Shown here in pieces: positions 23,089 through 32,196 of a DNA stretch of 64,000 bases. Below the pieces are notes generated by a model. That model searched no databases, was not told the origin of the DNA, and worked only from the letters and a program-made list of their open reading frames with translations. Made by a program: the position numbers and the translations under genes. The number at the start of each line of letters is the position of its first letter. The first letter of the stretch is position 1. Origin of the DNA: Halorientalis pallida (lineage in GTDB: Archaea > Halobacteriota > Halobacteria > Halobacteriales > Haloarculaceae); the NCBI RefSeq assembly GCF_004118325.1, contig NZ_RDFA01000002.1:62001-126000 (forward strand), given 5' to 3'.

Positions 23089-24063
23089 ATGTCGGGGAAC
23101 GACTGTCCGGTTTGCAACGAGGGGTTCGGTTCGGCTGGAGGACTCCGGGACCACGCCTGGGAGGCCCACAGCGCCTGTCACTACTGCGGAGAACGGGTGG
23201 ACGGGGACGAGCGGGCGGCGCTGTACCGCCACTGGCTGGTCGCACATCCCGAAGACCTGTCGCGCCGGGATCGCAGCCAGGCCGAGGACGCCGTCGACAC
23301 GATCACGTTCGGCGACCGGCTCTCGAACGGCGGGGTCGGAGCGGCCGTCCGCGGGCTTCCGCGGCGGGCGGTTCTGGTCGGCGGTGGCATCCTCACCATC
23401 GGCGGGGTCGCAGCCGGCGGCATCGCGCTCAGCAACGCGCTCGGTGGCGTCGAAGAGATCGAAACGAGCGAGCCCGGGCCCGTCGGGAATGCATCGGTCC
23501 CGGACTCGCCAGGAGACTACGACTACGCCGTGATGGGGAGCACCGACGCGGCTGCGACCGTCACCTACTTCGGGAGCTGGAAGTGCCCCGTCTGTGCGCG
23601 GTTCGGCGAGGAGTTCATGCCGACGCTGGTCTCCGAGTACGTCGTGCCCGGGGACGTGCGGATCGAGTTCCGCAACCTCGCGTACTTCGGCGGCGATCCG
23701 TTCCTCGGGCCGGACGCGCCGAACGCGGGCCAGGCCGGACTGGCCGTCTGGAACACCGATCCGGGCTCGTACTGGCGCTTCCACGAGGTCGTCTTCCGGA
23801 ACCAGCCGCCGGAAGCCGAGCGCTGGGCCACGCCGGGCGAGATGGAGGCGTTCGCGGCGGCCGCAGGCGTCTCCGATCCGGGTGCGATCCGCAGCGCCGT
23901 CGCGAACGACGAGTACGACGAGGCGCTCCGGGCGACGGGCCAGCGGGCACGGCAGTTGGGCGTCAGCGGAACGCCGACACTCCTGATCGGCGACAGCCTC
24001 GTCTCCCCGTCGAACCGACAGCGGACGAGAAACCGCATCGAGGCCGTGATCGAGAATGCCTGA
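23089..24063 (+). CDS. membrane-anchored DsbA-like thioredoxin with N-terminal C2H2 zinc fingers
   Basis: A 324-residue fusion. Two zinc-finger-like motifs open it: Cys6/Cys9/His22/His27 and Cys30/Cys33/His48/His53. One membrane segment follows (about 94-116, VLVGGGILTIGGVAAGGIAL), then a DsbA-type domain with CPVC (Cys166, Cys169) in FGSWKCPVCARF and the cis-Pro in GTPT (Pro296). The helix order suggests fingers in the cytosol and the redox domain outside. It overlaps dsbB by 8 bp, so the pair should form a disulfide-generating system. ATG 23089 is the first start that includes the fingers. The finger part is an unusual addition. Confidence 0.88.
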   Translation: MSGNDCPVCNEGFGSAGGLRDHAWEAHSACHYCGERVDGDERAALYRHWLVAHPEDLSRRDRSQAEDAVDTITFGDRLSNGGVGAAVRGLPRRAVLVGGGILTIGGVAAGGIALSNALGGVEEIETSEPGPVGNASVPDSPGDYDYAVMGSTDAAATVTYFGSWKCPVCARFGEEFMPTLVSEYVVPGDVRIEFRNLAYFGGDPFLGPDAPNAGQAGLAVWNTDPGSYWRFHEVVFRNQPPEAERWATPGEMEAFAAAAGVSDPGAIRSAVANDEYDEALRATGQRARQLGVSGTPTLLIGDSLVSPSNRQRTRNRIEAVIENA

Positions 24064-24487
24064 CCCCCGCTCGGTCGACCCGGCGACGTGGCTCACCGCC
24101 GGGACGCTGTTCGCCGCTGTCGCCACCGCCGGCAGCCTCTTTTTCAGCCTCGGACTCGGGCTCGTCCCCTGTGAGCTGTGCTGGTACCAGCGAATCCTGA
24201 TGTACCCGCTGGTCGTCGTCCTCGGCGTCGCAACCGTGGAGTTACGGCCCGCGGTCTGGAAGACCGCCCTGCCCCTCTCGGTTTCGGGGCTGGCCCTCGC
24301 GAGCTATCACTCCGTGTTGCAGGTCACGTCGAGTAGCTGTGCGCTCGGCGGCGCGTGCGCCGCGATCCAGTGGCGGAGCCCGCTGCTCGAACTCACGATC
24401 CCGAACCTCTCGCTGCTCGGATTCGCGCTGGTGACGATCACCGTCGTCGCCGGATCGGGACTGGACACGGGCGAAGCGGGCGCCTGA
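24056..24487 (+). CDS. dsbB: DsbB-like quinone-linked disulfide oxidoreductase
   Basis: A 143-residue protein with four predicted membrane helices. The first cysteine pair is in LVPCELCWYQR, the classic DsbB motif with the quinone-proximal Arg. The second pair is in SSSCALGGACAA, in the second external loop. It would reoxidise the DsbA-like partner by passing electrons to a quinone. The start overlaps the DsbA gene end (ATG at 24056 before TGA at 24061), and the length is typical for the family. Confidence 0.92.
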   Translation: MPDPRSVDPATWLTAGTLFAAVATAGSLFFSLGLGLVPCELCWYQRILMYPLVVVLGVATVELRPAVWKTALPLSVSGLALASYHSVLQVTSSSCALGGACAAIQWRSPLLELTIPNLSLLGFALVTITVVAGSGLDTGEAGA

Positions 24488-24511
24488 CCTCCGGCAGGGA
24501 CCGTACGGATC

Positions 24512-24814
24512 TCACTCCACGTCCGGCGCGCGCTCGTCCGGGCGGCCCGGCAGTTCCAGTTCGATCTCCAGTTCGGGGTCGCCGACGCCCTCGAAGTCGA
24601 TCTCCAGTTCGACGGGTTCGCCGAACGCGAACGGGAGTTCCCACCCGTCGGTCGTGATCGTCAATTCGTCGCCGTCCCGGAGCTGTTTGCCGAGATCGAT
24701 CAGGAACCGACCCGCTTCCGCCGCGTCGAGACGGTACTCCTGCTCGAAGTCGCGACCGGTGCGGATGAGCGTGCGTTCGTCGTCGGGGTCGGGTGTGGAA
24801 TCGTCGTCTGACAT
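24512..24814 (-). CDS. amphi-Trp domain protein
   Basis: A 100-residue acidic protein. DELTITTDGWELPFAFGEPVELEIDFEG is the amphi-Trp repeat region with its Trp-containing amphipathic strand. FEQEYRLDAAEAGRFLIDLGKQLRDG is the preceding helix. These small proteins are widespread in haloarchaea, function unknown. It is convergent with dsbB, 24 bp apart, and ends in an acidic tail. Confidence 0.85.
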   Translation of the reverse strand: MSDDDSTPDPDDERTLIRTGRDFEQEYRLDAAEAGRFLIDLGKQLRDGDELTITTDGWELPFAFGEPVELEIDFEGVGDPELEIELELPGRPDERAPDVE

Positions 24815-25052
24815 CGTACGTCCACCTAACCACGCGGACGGACACGTGGCTTGTGGTCGGTGCCGAACTCTGGGCGGAGGGGGGCAACCGATTCCAGAGA
24901 GGGAATCGACCCCTCGTCACGGGGACCATGCAGGCACGCGTCGGCACCCAGAGGAAGGCGGGTTCCCGTGACGATCGTCCGTTCAGAGCAGAGACACTAA
25001 TAGCTGCTACTGTCGATACGAGGTGTTTTATACGACGGTGGGAAGAAGACAC

Positions 25053-25370
25053 TTGTCGCTGGGCGAGAACGTTCGAGGTGTGCTCGGGTATCTGCGAGTC
25101 GTCCTCGGACGACTCGGCCTCGGTCGCGGGCGGTCAGCGGACGGGGACGGGGCAGCCGAGGCGGACCCGGACGGAGCGGAACCGGCCGACGACACCGGTT
25201 CGGTCTGGGACTTCATCCCCGGCCGTCAGTACAGCGGTCGCCACGCCGAGTCCGGCGGCATCGCCCGCGGCGAACAGGAGCGAGCACTCCGGGACGTCGA
25301 GCGGAAGGCCGAGATCGTCGAGAGCGAGGGCGACCACGCGGACCCGGCGGTGGACCGAGAAGAACCCTGA
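25053..25370 (+). CDS. small acidic haloarchaeal hypothetical protein
   Basis: About 105 residues: an amphipathic N-terminus (GENVRGVLGYLRVVLGRLGLG), an Asp/Ala linker, then VWDFIPGRQYSGRHAESGG and a charged helical end. TTTTATAC (25026-25033) is a clear TATA element 20-27 nt before a TTG at 25053, which I take as the start. Alternatives are GTG 25023 or 25038, within or too near the box, and GTG 25080. The translation is convincing in composition; start and function are uncertain. Confidence 0.6.
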   Translation: MSLGENVRGVLGYLRVVLGRLGLGRGRSADGDGAAEADPDGAEPADDTGSVWDFIPGRQYSGRHAESGGIARGEQERALRDVERKAEIVESEGDHADPAVDREEP

Positions 25371-25411
25371 CGGCGGCGGACGGGTCGCCGCGGGGTCCGG
25401 TCGCGGCGAGG

Positions 25412-25419
25412 AACTTACG
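25412..25419 (+). promoter_or_regulatory. TATA-like box of msrA
   Basis: AACTTACG is centred about 28 nt before the msrA ATG at 25444, fitting a leaderless transcript. Confidence 0.45.
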
Positions 25420-25443
25420 ACGCTGGAGCCCCTATCGCGGGTG

Positions 25444-25971
25444 ATGAGTGAGAGCGAACGGGCGACGCTGGCGGGCGGGTGTTTCTGGTGTATCGAGGCG
25501 GCGTTCGAGGAACTCGACGGCGTCGAGTCGGCCGTCTCGGGCTACTGTGGCGGCCACGTCGACGACCCGACCTACGAGGCGGTCTGTCGCGGCGAGACCG
25601 GCCACGCCGAGGCAGTACAGGTGACCTACGACCCCGACGTACTGTCCTACGAGGACCTGCTGGAGGTGTTTTTCAGTATCCACAACCCGACGACGAAGGA
25701 CCGCGAAGGACCGGACGTGGGCACCCAGTACCGGTCGGCGGTCTACTACCACGACGCCGACCAGCGCGAGGCCGTCGAGCGATTCGTCGACGAGCTCGAC
25801 GCCGAGGGCGTCTACGACGACTCCATCGTGACGGAGATCGAACCCCTGGAGCGGTTCTGGGAGGCCGAACCCTATCACCAGAACTACTTCGAGAAACACC
25901 CGAACAAGCCCTACTGCGCGGCCAACGTCCGGCCGAAGGTCCAGAAAGTCCGCGAGAAGTTCGCCGACTAG
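25444..25971 (+). CDS. msrA: peptide-methionine (S)-S-oxide reductase MsrA
   Basis: A 175-residue enzyme that reduces methionine-S-sulfoxide in oxidised proteins. The catalytic motif GGCFWC has Cys13 as the nucleophile, with Cys16 nearby. VSGYCGG, GHAEAVQVTYDP and GTQYRSAVYY are the other family blocks. The second region, EPYHQNYFEKHPNKPYC, ends in a Cys that may resolve the disulfide. Full length. Its TAG stop shares the palindrome CTAG with the convergent gene ending at 25968. Confidence 0.96.
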   Translation: MSESERATLAGGCFWCIEAAFEELDGVESAVSGYCGGHVDDPTYEAVCRGETGHAEAVQVTYDPDVLSYEDLLEVFFSIHNPTTKDREGPDVGTQYRSAVYYHDADQREAVERFVDELDAEGVYDDSIVTEIEPLERFWEAEPYHQNYFEKHPNKPYCAANVRPKVQKVREKFAD

Positions 25972-27383
25972 GTCCCGGACTGGCCACAGCGGGCGAGCGC
26001 GACGAGCACGACCGCGAGCGCAGCGAGCGCGACACCGAGCCCGAAGCCGTCGCCGCTGGCGTCGGTGATCCGGTTCCGCTGTGCTGGCGTGCCGGTCGTG
26101 GTCGGTGAGGACGGGGTCGCCGTCGGCGTGTCGGTCGCCAGGGACGTCGTGGGTGGTGCGGTCGTCGGCGTGTCGGTCGTCGGTGTCGACGTGTCGAGGT
26201 CGACGACCGACGAAACGGGGTCGCCGTCCCGGCGGAAGGGGCGGTCTGGGCCGCTCGCCTCGAAGAAGCGGTTACCGTCGACGTCGACGTAGGCGGTCAC
26301 GACCACCGAGTCGGCCGTCACCGCCCGCCGGTACTGGACCGTCAGCGAGTCGTACTCGCCGGCCTCGACGTACCGGTTGGCGACGAGGGACCCGTCCGGC
26401 CCGTTCCTGACGACGAGGAAGCCAGCGCTGGACAGGGAGACGTTCCGAAGCCGGAGCCGGGTGCGCGGGGCGTCGGTCGTCGCCGCCGTGAACGAGGCGG
26501 TCAGTTCGGCGAGCTGGCCCCGTGTCTCCGGGAGGAGTTGCCCGTCGACGGTGGCCCTGACCGCGAGCGGGATGCCCGCTGGCGCGCCGATCAGGTCCAG
26601 CGAGAGGTTGGCGAACGACTGCTGGTTGCCGGTGACCGTCGTCGTCCGCTGGATCTCGAAGGGGTGACCCACGCCGTCGATGGAGATCGAGAGGGTCGTC
26701 CCGGGGGCCAGCGGCGTCTGCCCGACCAGTCGCTGGCCGGGGAGCGGGTACAGCACCACGCCGTCGGCCGGCGGCGTCGAGAAGGTGATGGTCGGGGGGA
26801 AGATCCCCAGCGAGGACGAGGCGGCCGTGCCGTCGTGGGCGAACTCGAACTCGAACACCCGGACGGGGACGATGGCCGTGCCGCTCCCGTCGTCGGCGAG
26901 ACCGTTCCCATTCCTGTCGTCGGTCGCACGCAACTCGCCGGTGTCGTAGATCAGATCGAAGCTGTCCGGGCCGGCGCGGCTCACCACGAGCTGCTCGGCG
27001 GTCAGATCGATGGCTCGGGGCGGGTCGCCGCCGGACGTGATCTCGACGGCGGTCAGGGACGCGTCGGAACCCGACAGCAGCGCCCGGAAGCGCTCGGTCG
27101 TGGTGTTGCCGGGCTGGTCGGCCACCGCCGACCCCAGACCGGGGGTCGACACGCGCACGACGAGTGTGTCCGAGAGCGTGACGCGCTGTCGGCGCGTGAG
27201 GACTTCGGTGCCCGTCCCGGCCCGGAGCGCCTCGAGCGTGTCGCCCGGCGCGACGAACGTCGTCAGGTTGGCGTCGGTCGTCTGTGTCGCGTCGGCGGTC
27301 GACGACGCGTTCGCGACGCCAGCGCCGGCGCCCAGCGCCAGGAGAGCCAACACCGTCGTCACGACCGTCCGACGTGGGCGCAT
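25968..27383 (-). CDS. secreted surface protein with DUF7282/BGTF-like domain and C-terminal anchor
   Basis: A 471-residue protein with an N-terminal Sec signal (RRTVVTTVLALLALGAGAGVANA). A long beta-rich ectodomain follows, whose part LRNVSLSSAGFLVVRNGPDGSL resembles the haloarchaeal DUF7282 repeat. Next comes a Thr/Pro-rich stretch likely to be glycosylated, then a terminal helix GLGVALAALAVVLVALARC. This layout is that of haloarchaeal cell-surface glycoproteins with BGTF-like domains. No PGF motif is seen before the anchor. It is convergent with msrA through a shared CTAG. Confidence 0.8.
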   Translation of the reverse strand: MRPRRTVVTTVLALLALGAGAGVANASSTADATQTTDANLTTFVAPGDTLEALRAGTGTEVLTRRQRVTLSDTLVVRVSTPGLGSAVADQPGNTTTERFRALLSGSDASLTAVEITSGGDPPRAIDLTAEQLVVSRAGPDSFDLIYDTGELRATDDRNGNGLADDGSGTAIVPVRVFEFEFAHDGTAASSSLGIFPPTITFSTPPADGVVLYPLPGQRLVGQTPLAPGTTLSISIDGVGHPFEIQRTTTVTGNQQSFANLSLDLIGAPAGIPLAVRATVDGQLLPETRGQLAELTASFTAATTDAPRTRLRLRNVSLSSAGFLVVRNGPDGSLVANRYVEAGEYDSLTVQYRRAVTADSVVVTAYVDVDGNRFFEASGPDRPFRRDGDPVSSVVDLDTSTPTTDTPTTAPPTTSLATDTPTATPSSPTTTGTPAQRNRITDASGDGFGLGVALAALAVVLVALARCGQSGT

Positions 27384-27441
27384 CTATGACGCCCGTTCCA
27401 CGAGCGGCCATATCAGCTTGGTGGACGGGTCGAGGACTGTG

Positions 27442-29022
27442 TCACGCGAGATCGTTGCTCACGGCCTCGCGCACCCGGCTGTCGAGCAGACCGCCGGCGA
27501 GCAGCGCGTCGACCCGCTCGATGTCGGGCGCGGGCGACCGGTCGACCGTGAGCGGATCGACCACCTCGCGCACCGCCTCGCGTGCCGCGCCGGTGCCCAC
27601 ACCGTGAGACAGGTCGTCGTCGACGTACTCGCTGGCCTCGGTTCCACAGCACAGCTCGACCGCCAGCACCGTCACCGCGTCGTCGAGAGCCGCCCGGGCC
27701 TCGAACGCCGACTGCGCGCTCATGCTGACGTGATCCTCCTGGTTGCCCGAGACGGGGATGGTGTCCGTGCCCGGGCGACCCCGGGCACGCGCCTCGGTCA
27801 CCAGCGCCGCCGCGGCGTACTGGGCGAGCATGTAGCCCGACCGGAGACCGCTCTCGGGCGCGAGGAAGGGCGGCAGGTGGTCCTCCTGCACGTTGGGGTT
27901 CAGCAGCCGGTCGGTCCGGCGCTCGCTGATCGCCGCCAGGTCCGCGAGCGCCCCGGCAAGGTAGTCGAGCCGATGGCCGAGGGGTGCGCCGTGGAAGTTC
28001 CCGCCCGACAGCACCGCCACGTCCGCGGTTCCGGAGGCGTAGTCGTCGACCCGCTCGCGCGGGTACAGCAGTGGGTTGTCCGTCGCGCTGTTGAGTTCCG
28101 TCGCGACCGCCTCGCGGAGGTGAGTGGTCGCGTCCCGGACCGCGCCGTGGACCTGCGGGAGACACCGGATCGAGTAGGCGTCCTGCACGCGGTCGCAGTT
28201 GCGGTGGCTCTCGACGATCTCCGAACCTGCGGTCAGGCGCTTGACGTTTCGCGCGCTCGCGGCCTGGCCCTCGTGGGGTCGCACCGCCGAGATCGCCCGA
28301 TCACAGGCCGCCGTCGAACCCATCGTCACCTCCGTCGTGAGCGCGCCTGCGATGTCGGCCGCCCGCACCGCGCGCTCGGCGTCGTGGACCAGCAAGGCGC
28401 CCAGCCCCGCGGTGAGTTGCGTGCCGTTGATCAGCGCCAGCCCCTCCTTGGGTGCCAGGTCGAGCGGGTCCAGCCGCGCCGTCGCCAGCGCCTCGCCGCC
28501 CCGGAGCCGCTCCACACCGGCGTCGCCCTGCACGTCGGCCTCGCCCTCGCCGATCAACACGAGCGCCATGTGCGCCAGCGGCGCGAGGTCGCCGCTGGCA
28601 CCGAGGCTCCCCCGCGAGGGGACGACCGGGTGGATCCCCTCGTTCAGCAGCTCGGTCAGGTGGTCGACGACGACCTCGCGGACGCCCGAGTAGCCCTTGA
28701 CGAGCGTGTTCAGCCGGGCGAGCATCATCGCGCGGACTTCCTCGCGGGCCAGCTCACGGCCGACGCCGGCAGCGTGGCTCCGGACGAGGTTCACCTGCAG
28801 GCGGTCCAGTTCCTCGCGGGGGATGCGCTCGGTCACGAGGTCGCCGAAACCGGTGTTGACGCCGTAGACGGCGTCCTCGGAGTCGAGCAGGTCGGCGACG
28901 CGCTCGCGTGCCGCCCGGACGGCCTCGCGCGCGTCGTCGTCGATGGCGACGGCCTCGTCCTCGCGGGCGACGGCGAACACGTCCTCAACGGTCAGCGTCT
29001 CGCCGTCGACGGTGACGGTCAC
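27442..29022 (-). CDS. hutH: histidine ammonia-lyase
   Basis: A 526-residue enzyme for the first step of histidine breakdown, giving urocanate and ammonia. The Ala142-Ser143-Gly144 triad in GSLGASGDLAPLAH forms the MIO cofactor. VYGVNTGFG (52-60) and GNFHGAPLG are further family blocks. Full length. In this cluster it is the most distal hut gene, separated from hutI by two lipoprotein genes, with 70 bp before its start, so it may rely on readthrough or on its own promoter. Confidence 0.96.
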   Translation of the reverse strand: MTVTVDGETLTVEDVFAVAREDEAVAIDDDAREAVRAARERVADLLDSEDAVYGVNTGFGDLVTERIPREELDRLQVNLVRSHAAGVGRELAREEVRAMMLARLNTLVKGYSGVREVVVDHLTELLNEGIHPVVPSRGSLGASGDLAPLAHMALVLIGEGEADVQGDAGVERLRGGEALATARLDPLDLAPKEGLALINGTQLTAGLGALLVHDAERAVRAADIAGALTTEVTMGSTAACDRAISAVRPHEGQAASARNVKRLTAGSEIVESHRNCDRVQDAYSIRCLPQVHGAVRDATTHLREAVATELNSATDNPLLYPRERVDDYASGTADVAVLSGGNFHGAPLGHRLDYLAGALADLAAISERRTDRLLNPNVQEDHLPPFLAPESGLRSGYMLAQYAAAALVTEARARGRPGTDTIPVSGNQEDHVSMSAQSAFEARAALDDAVTVLAVELCCGTEASEYVDDDLSHGVGTGAAREAVREVVDPLTVDRSPAPDIERVDALLAGGLLDSRVREAVSNDLA

Positions 29023-29092
29023 CGGACCTCCTCCGTGTGCGTTCGTCGCATGCCCTCGAACTCGGAGAGGGAGCGGCTTCGGTCTTTCCCCG

Positions 29093-29944
29093 CTACCCCT
29101 CCGGCCGCCAGCGGACGTAAGCGTGGTCGGCGGTCAGTCGGTAGCTTCCCGGTTCCGGCCGGGGCGTGGGCGGCGTCTGGTCGACGAACTCCGGATAGCC
29201 GCCGTAGGTCACCAGGGCGAGCGTCTCCTCGGCGCTTGGCACCTCACGGTGGGCCGTCACGGAGAGCCCCCCGGCCCGGTAGCTGTCGGCCCGCCAGCGG
29301 GTCGCCTCGTAGGTGCCCGTCCCGTCGTGTGACAGTTCGTAGTTGTACCAGTGGCCTTCGTCGAGGACCGATTCCCGGGTCTCGGCCTCGCGGTTCTCAC
29401 CCTCGGCGTCGAAAAAGAGGAGTTCGACCCGGGGATTCAACAGGAGTTCCACGCTCGACTCGTAGAGGCCGATGGCGACGTGGCCGTCGTCGGCGTACTC
29501 GCCGCCCGGAACGTCGGCGGCGTAGAACTGGCCGTCGAGCGTCCACGCGCCGTCCCAGCCGGTGATCCGGCGGGCCAGCGTCGCGCTGGCGCGTTGCCCG
29601 CTCTCGTTCAGTTTCTCGTCGGTCGCGTCGCTGATCCGCAGGGCCTTCCCGCCGCCGTCGGGCCCCTGACGGTCGACCACGGCCACCTCGCCGATGCCGT
29701 CCTCGAACTCGGCATTCCACCGCGGGTCGCTGTCGTAGTTCCCGTCTTCGAAGGTCTCGTGGAACGGCCCGGAGATGGGACCGGACGGTTCGGTCGTGGT
29801 CGTCGCCGCGGTCGCCTCGTCGGTGCCGTCGTCGGTCGGCGTGCCGGCCCCGGGATCGCCCGTACACCCCGCCAGCAAGAGTCCGCTTCCGGCCAGCCCC
29901 GCTTGCAGGAACAAGCGCCGGTCGAATCGCACACGGTCGTCCAT
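29093..29944 (-). CDS. Tat lipoprotein, paralogue A, inserted in the hut cluster
   Basis: A 283-residue secreted lipoprotein: twin-arginine start DRRLFLQAGLAGSGLLLAG followed by the lipobox Cys, a Thr-rich linker, then a beta-sandwich-like ectodomain beginning FHETFEDGNYDSDPRWN and ending DHAYVRWRPEG. The domain reads like a concanavalin-type fold that could bind a carbohydrate or polymer; that is inference. It is paralogous to the gene just upstream (30021-30869): the same FEDGxYxSDPRWNA opening, WYxxELxHDGxGT and DHAxVRWRPE ends. Neither is known as part of histidine metabolism. Confidence 0.82.
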   Translation of the reverse strand: MDDRVRFDRRLFLQAGLAGSGLLLAGCTGDPGAGTPTDDGTDEATAATTTTEPSGPISGPFHETFEDGNYDSDPRWNAEFEDGIGEVAVVDRQGPDGGGKALRISDATDEKLNESGQRASATLARRITGWDGAWTLDGQFYAADVPGGEYADDGHVAIGLYESSVELLLNPRVELLFFDAEGENREAETRESVLDEGHWYNYELSHDGTGTYEATRWRADSYRAGGLSVTAHREVPSAEETLALVTYGGYPEFVDQTPPTPRPEPGSYRLTADHAYVRWRPEG

Positions 29945-30020
29945 ACCCTCCGGGCGTAGCCCAGGGCCCTAAACGACCGGTTCGTGTGTGCGGTCGAAAC
30001 GTCGGTCCGTGTGCGAGTCG

Positions 30021-30869
30021 CTACTCGGGCCGCCACCGAACGAAGGCGTGGTCGACGACGGCTTCGGCGTCCGCTCCGTGCTGTCCGATCAGTTGCAGGC
30101 TCAGCGTGCCACCCGATCCGGGCGAGAGGCCGTCGATGGACACGCTCGACCCGTTCGCCGGCCGCTCGCCCGCCGGCCACCGGGTCCCCGTGATGGTCCC
30201 TGCACCGTCGTGGCGAATCTCCAAGCGGTACCAGCGGTCGGATTCGAGCCGCGGGGCCGACACACGCGTCGTCTCGCCCTCGACGTTGAACGCGACGTTG
30301 CCCCGCATCGCGAGCGAGAACTCCGGCATGATGCTCTCGTCGGTCGTCGAGACACCGACGAGGATGCCGACCCGCCCTCGACCGCCGGACACCTGCCCGG
30401 TGTCGACTAGCCCGTCGGCCACCCACGGTCCGTCCCACCCCTGGGTCCCCTCCGCGAATCCGATGGCCGTCGGTGGCCCCTCACTTCGCATCCGGAGGAC
30501 GTGCTGTCCACCCCCGGGCGTCCGGCGACAGGCGACGTCGATAGACCCCGCCCCCTGCTCACCCGGTGGCGCGTTCCACCGCGGATCACTGGTGTAGTCG
30601 CCGTCCTCGAAGTCGTCGTGGAACCCCCGGTCGGACGGTTGGGTGTCCGACGCCTGCGCCGGCGTCTCCTCGGCCGTCGGTTCGCCGGGCGTCGCGTCCA
30701 CCGTTTCGGTCGCCGTCACCGGGTCGTCGGTCGTCGCGGTCGGGTCCTCGGCGTTCCCGGAGTCGTCGCCCCCACCGTCGCCGAGACAGCCGGCGAGCAG
30801 CAGCGTTCCGGTCGTCAGTCCACTTCCAAGTACTGTCCGCCTGTCGTGGATCCGTCTGTCCTGACTCAT
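30021..30869 (-). CDS. Tat lipoprotein, paralogue B, inserted in the hut cluster
   Basis: A 282-residue lipoprotein with a twin-arginine-like start (DRRTVLGSGLTTGTLLLAG then Cys), a Thr/Asp linker to about residue 75, and an ectodomain FHDDFEDGDYTSDPRWNAP to DHAFVRWRPE. It is diverged from paralogue A but shares its opening, middle (WYRLEIRHDGAGT) and closing motifs. It lies 109 bp after hutI and 76 bp before paralogue A. Tandem duplication within or transfer into the hut cluster is inferred. Confidence 0.82.
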   Translation of the reverse strand: MSQDRRIHDRRTVLGSGLTTGTLLLAGCLGDGGGDDSGNAEDPTATTDDPVTATETVDATPGEPTAEETPAQASDTQPSDRGFHDDFEDGDYTSDPRWNAPPGEQGAGSIDVACRRTPGGGQHVLRMRSEGPPTAIGFAEGTQGWDGPWVADGLVDTGQVSGGRGRVGILVGVSTTDESIMPEFSLAMRGNVAFNVEGETTRVSAPRLESDRWYRLEIRHDGAGTITGTRWPAGERPANGSSVSIDGLSPGSGGTLSLQLIGQHGADAEAVVDHAFVRWRPE

Positions 30870-30978
30870 ATCGTCACCCCTGCCGCCGCGTCGGTGCCCA
30901 CCCGCTCACGTCGACGGCACTGTGGAAGTGTGAACGAACGGGAACGTTACTCTTGGGATATCCGCCGTCGCACGCCAG

Positions 30979-32196
30979 TCACGCCACCACCGCACCGCGC
31001 TTCAGCACCGTCTCGACCACGGTCACGCCCGGCGTGTAGGGGACGTGGACGTGCGATGGCGCGTCGAGGATGAGGAGGTCACCGGGCGCGGCCGCAGTCA
31101 GCGTCCCCGTCCCGTCGTCGAGCGCGAGCGCGTCGGCCCCACGCCGGGTCGCGGCGACGACGGCGTCGAGCGGTGCCATCCCCATCCCCGAGCAGGCGAG
31201 TGCGACGGCAAACCCCATGCTCGGGGCGTGGCAGTTCGGGTTGAGATCCGTCGCCACCGCCGGGCGCGTCCCGGCCTCGCTGAAGCGGTCGGGATCGGCG
31301 TAGTCGGCACCCAGGGCGAAGGCGGTTCCAGGCAGGAGGACGGGCACGACGCCGGCCGCCGCGAGCGCCTCGGCGTCGTCGGCCGTGGCGTGGAGGAGGT
31401 GATCGGCGCTGGCCGCTCCCAGGTCCGCGGCCAGTTGTGCGCCGCCGAGTCGCGTGAACTCCTCGGCGTGGACTTTCGGGACGAGGCCGTGGTCGCGGCC
31501 GGCGTCGAGGACGCGGCGGGACTGGGCGACCGAGAACACGTCGGCCTCGCAGAAGACGTCACAGAAGCGAGCGACCCCCTGCTGGGCCACTGCCGGAATC
31601 TGCTCCGTGACGACCCGCTCGACGTACGCGTCGGCGTCGGTTCCCCCGGGGACCGCGTGAGCACCCATGAACGTCGGGACCACGTCGACGGGGTGGCGCT
31701 CGTCGGCGCGCGCGATGGCGTCGAGCATCCGGAGTTCGGTCGCGCGGTCCAGCCCGTAGCCCGATTTCACCTCGACGGTCGTCGTCCCGTGGGCGAGCAT
31801 CGTGTCGAGGCGGTCGCGGAGTCCGGCGACCAGTTCGTCGTCGTCGGCCGCACGGACCGCGTCCACGGTTCGGAGGATGCCGCCGCCCTCCGCGAGGATG
31901 TCCTGGTAGGTCCTGCCCCGCAACTTCGCCGCGAACTCGTCGGACCGGTCGCCCGCGAACAGGGCGTGGGTGTGGGAATCGACGAACCCCGGCAGGACGG
32001 CTCGACCGCTCGCGTCGACGGCCGTCGCGGCGTTCTCGGGTGGGTACTCGCGGGTCACGGCGTCGGTGGGGCCGACCGCGGCGACCCGCCCGTCGACGAC
32101 CGCGACGGCCCCCGTGTCGGCGTCCAGCAGGGGGTCGTCGGGGGCAGCCGTCACCACCTCGCTGGCCCCGTGGACGACGGCGTCGAGGTCACCCAT
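30979..32196 (-). CDS. hutI: imidazolonepropionase
   Basis: A 405-residue amidohydrolase-superfamily enzyme that opens imidazolonepropionate to formiminoglutamate, the third step of histidine breakdown. Metal motif [13 protein letters not shown] (near residue 73), KVHAEEF for a later ligand His, ADHLLHA, and the late Asp in [18 protein letters not shown] is a substrate-loop signature of HutI. Full length. The start overlaps hutG's stop by 8 bp, so the two are coupled. Confidence 0.96.
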   Translation of the reverse strand: MGDLDAVVHGASEVVTAAPDDPLLDADTGAVAVVDGRVAAVGPTDAVTREYPPENAATAVDASGRAVLPGFVDSHTHALFAGDRSDEFAAKLRGRTYQDILAEGGGILRTVDAVRAADDDELVAGLRDRLDTMLAHGTTTVEVKSGYGLDRATELRMLDAIARADERHPVDVVPTFMGAHAVPGGTDADAYVERVVTEQIPAVAQQGVARFCDVFCEADVFSVAQSRRVLDAGRDHGLVPKVHAEEFTRLGGAQLAADLGAASADHLLHATADDAEALAAAGVVPVLLPGTAFALGADYADPDRFSEAGTRPAVATDLNPNCHAPSMGFAVALACSGMGMAPLDAVVAATRRGADALALDDGTGTLTAAAPGDLLILDAPSHVHVPYTPGVTVVETVLKRGAVVA

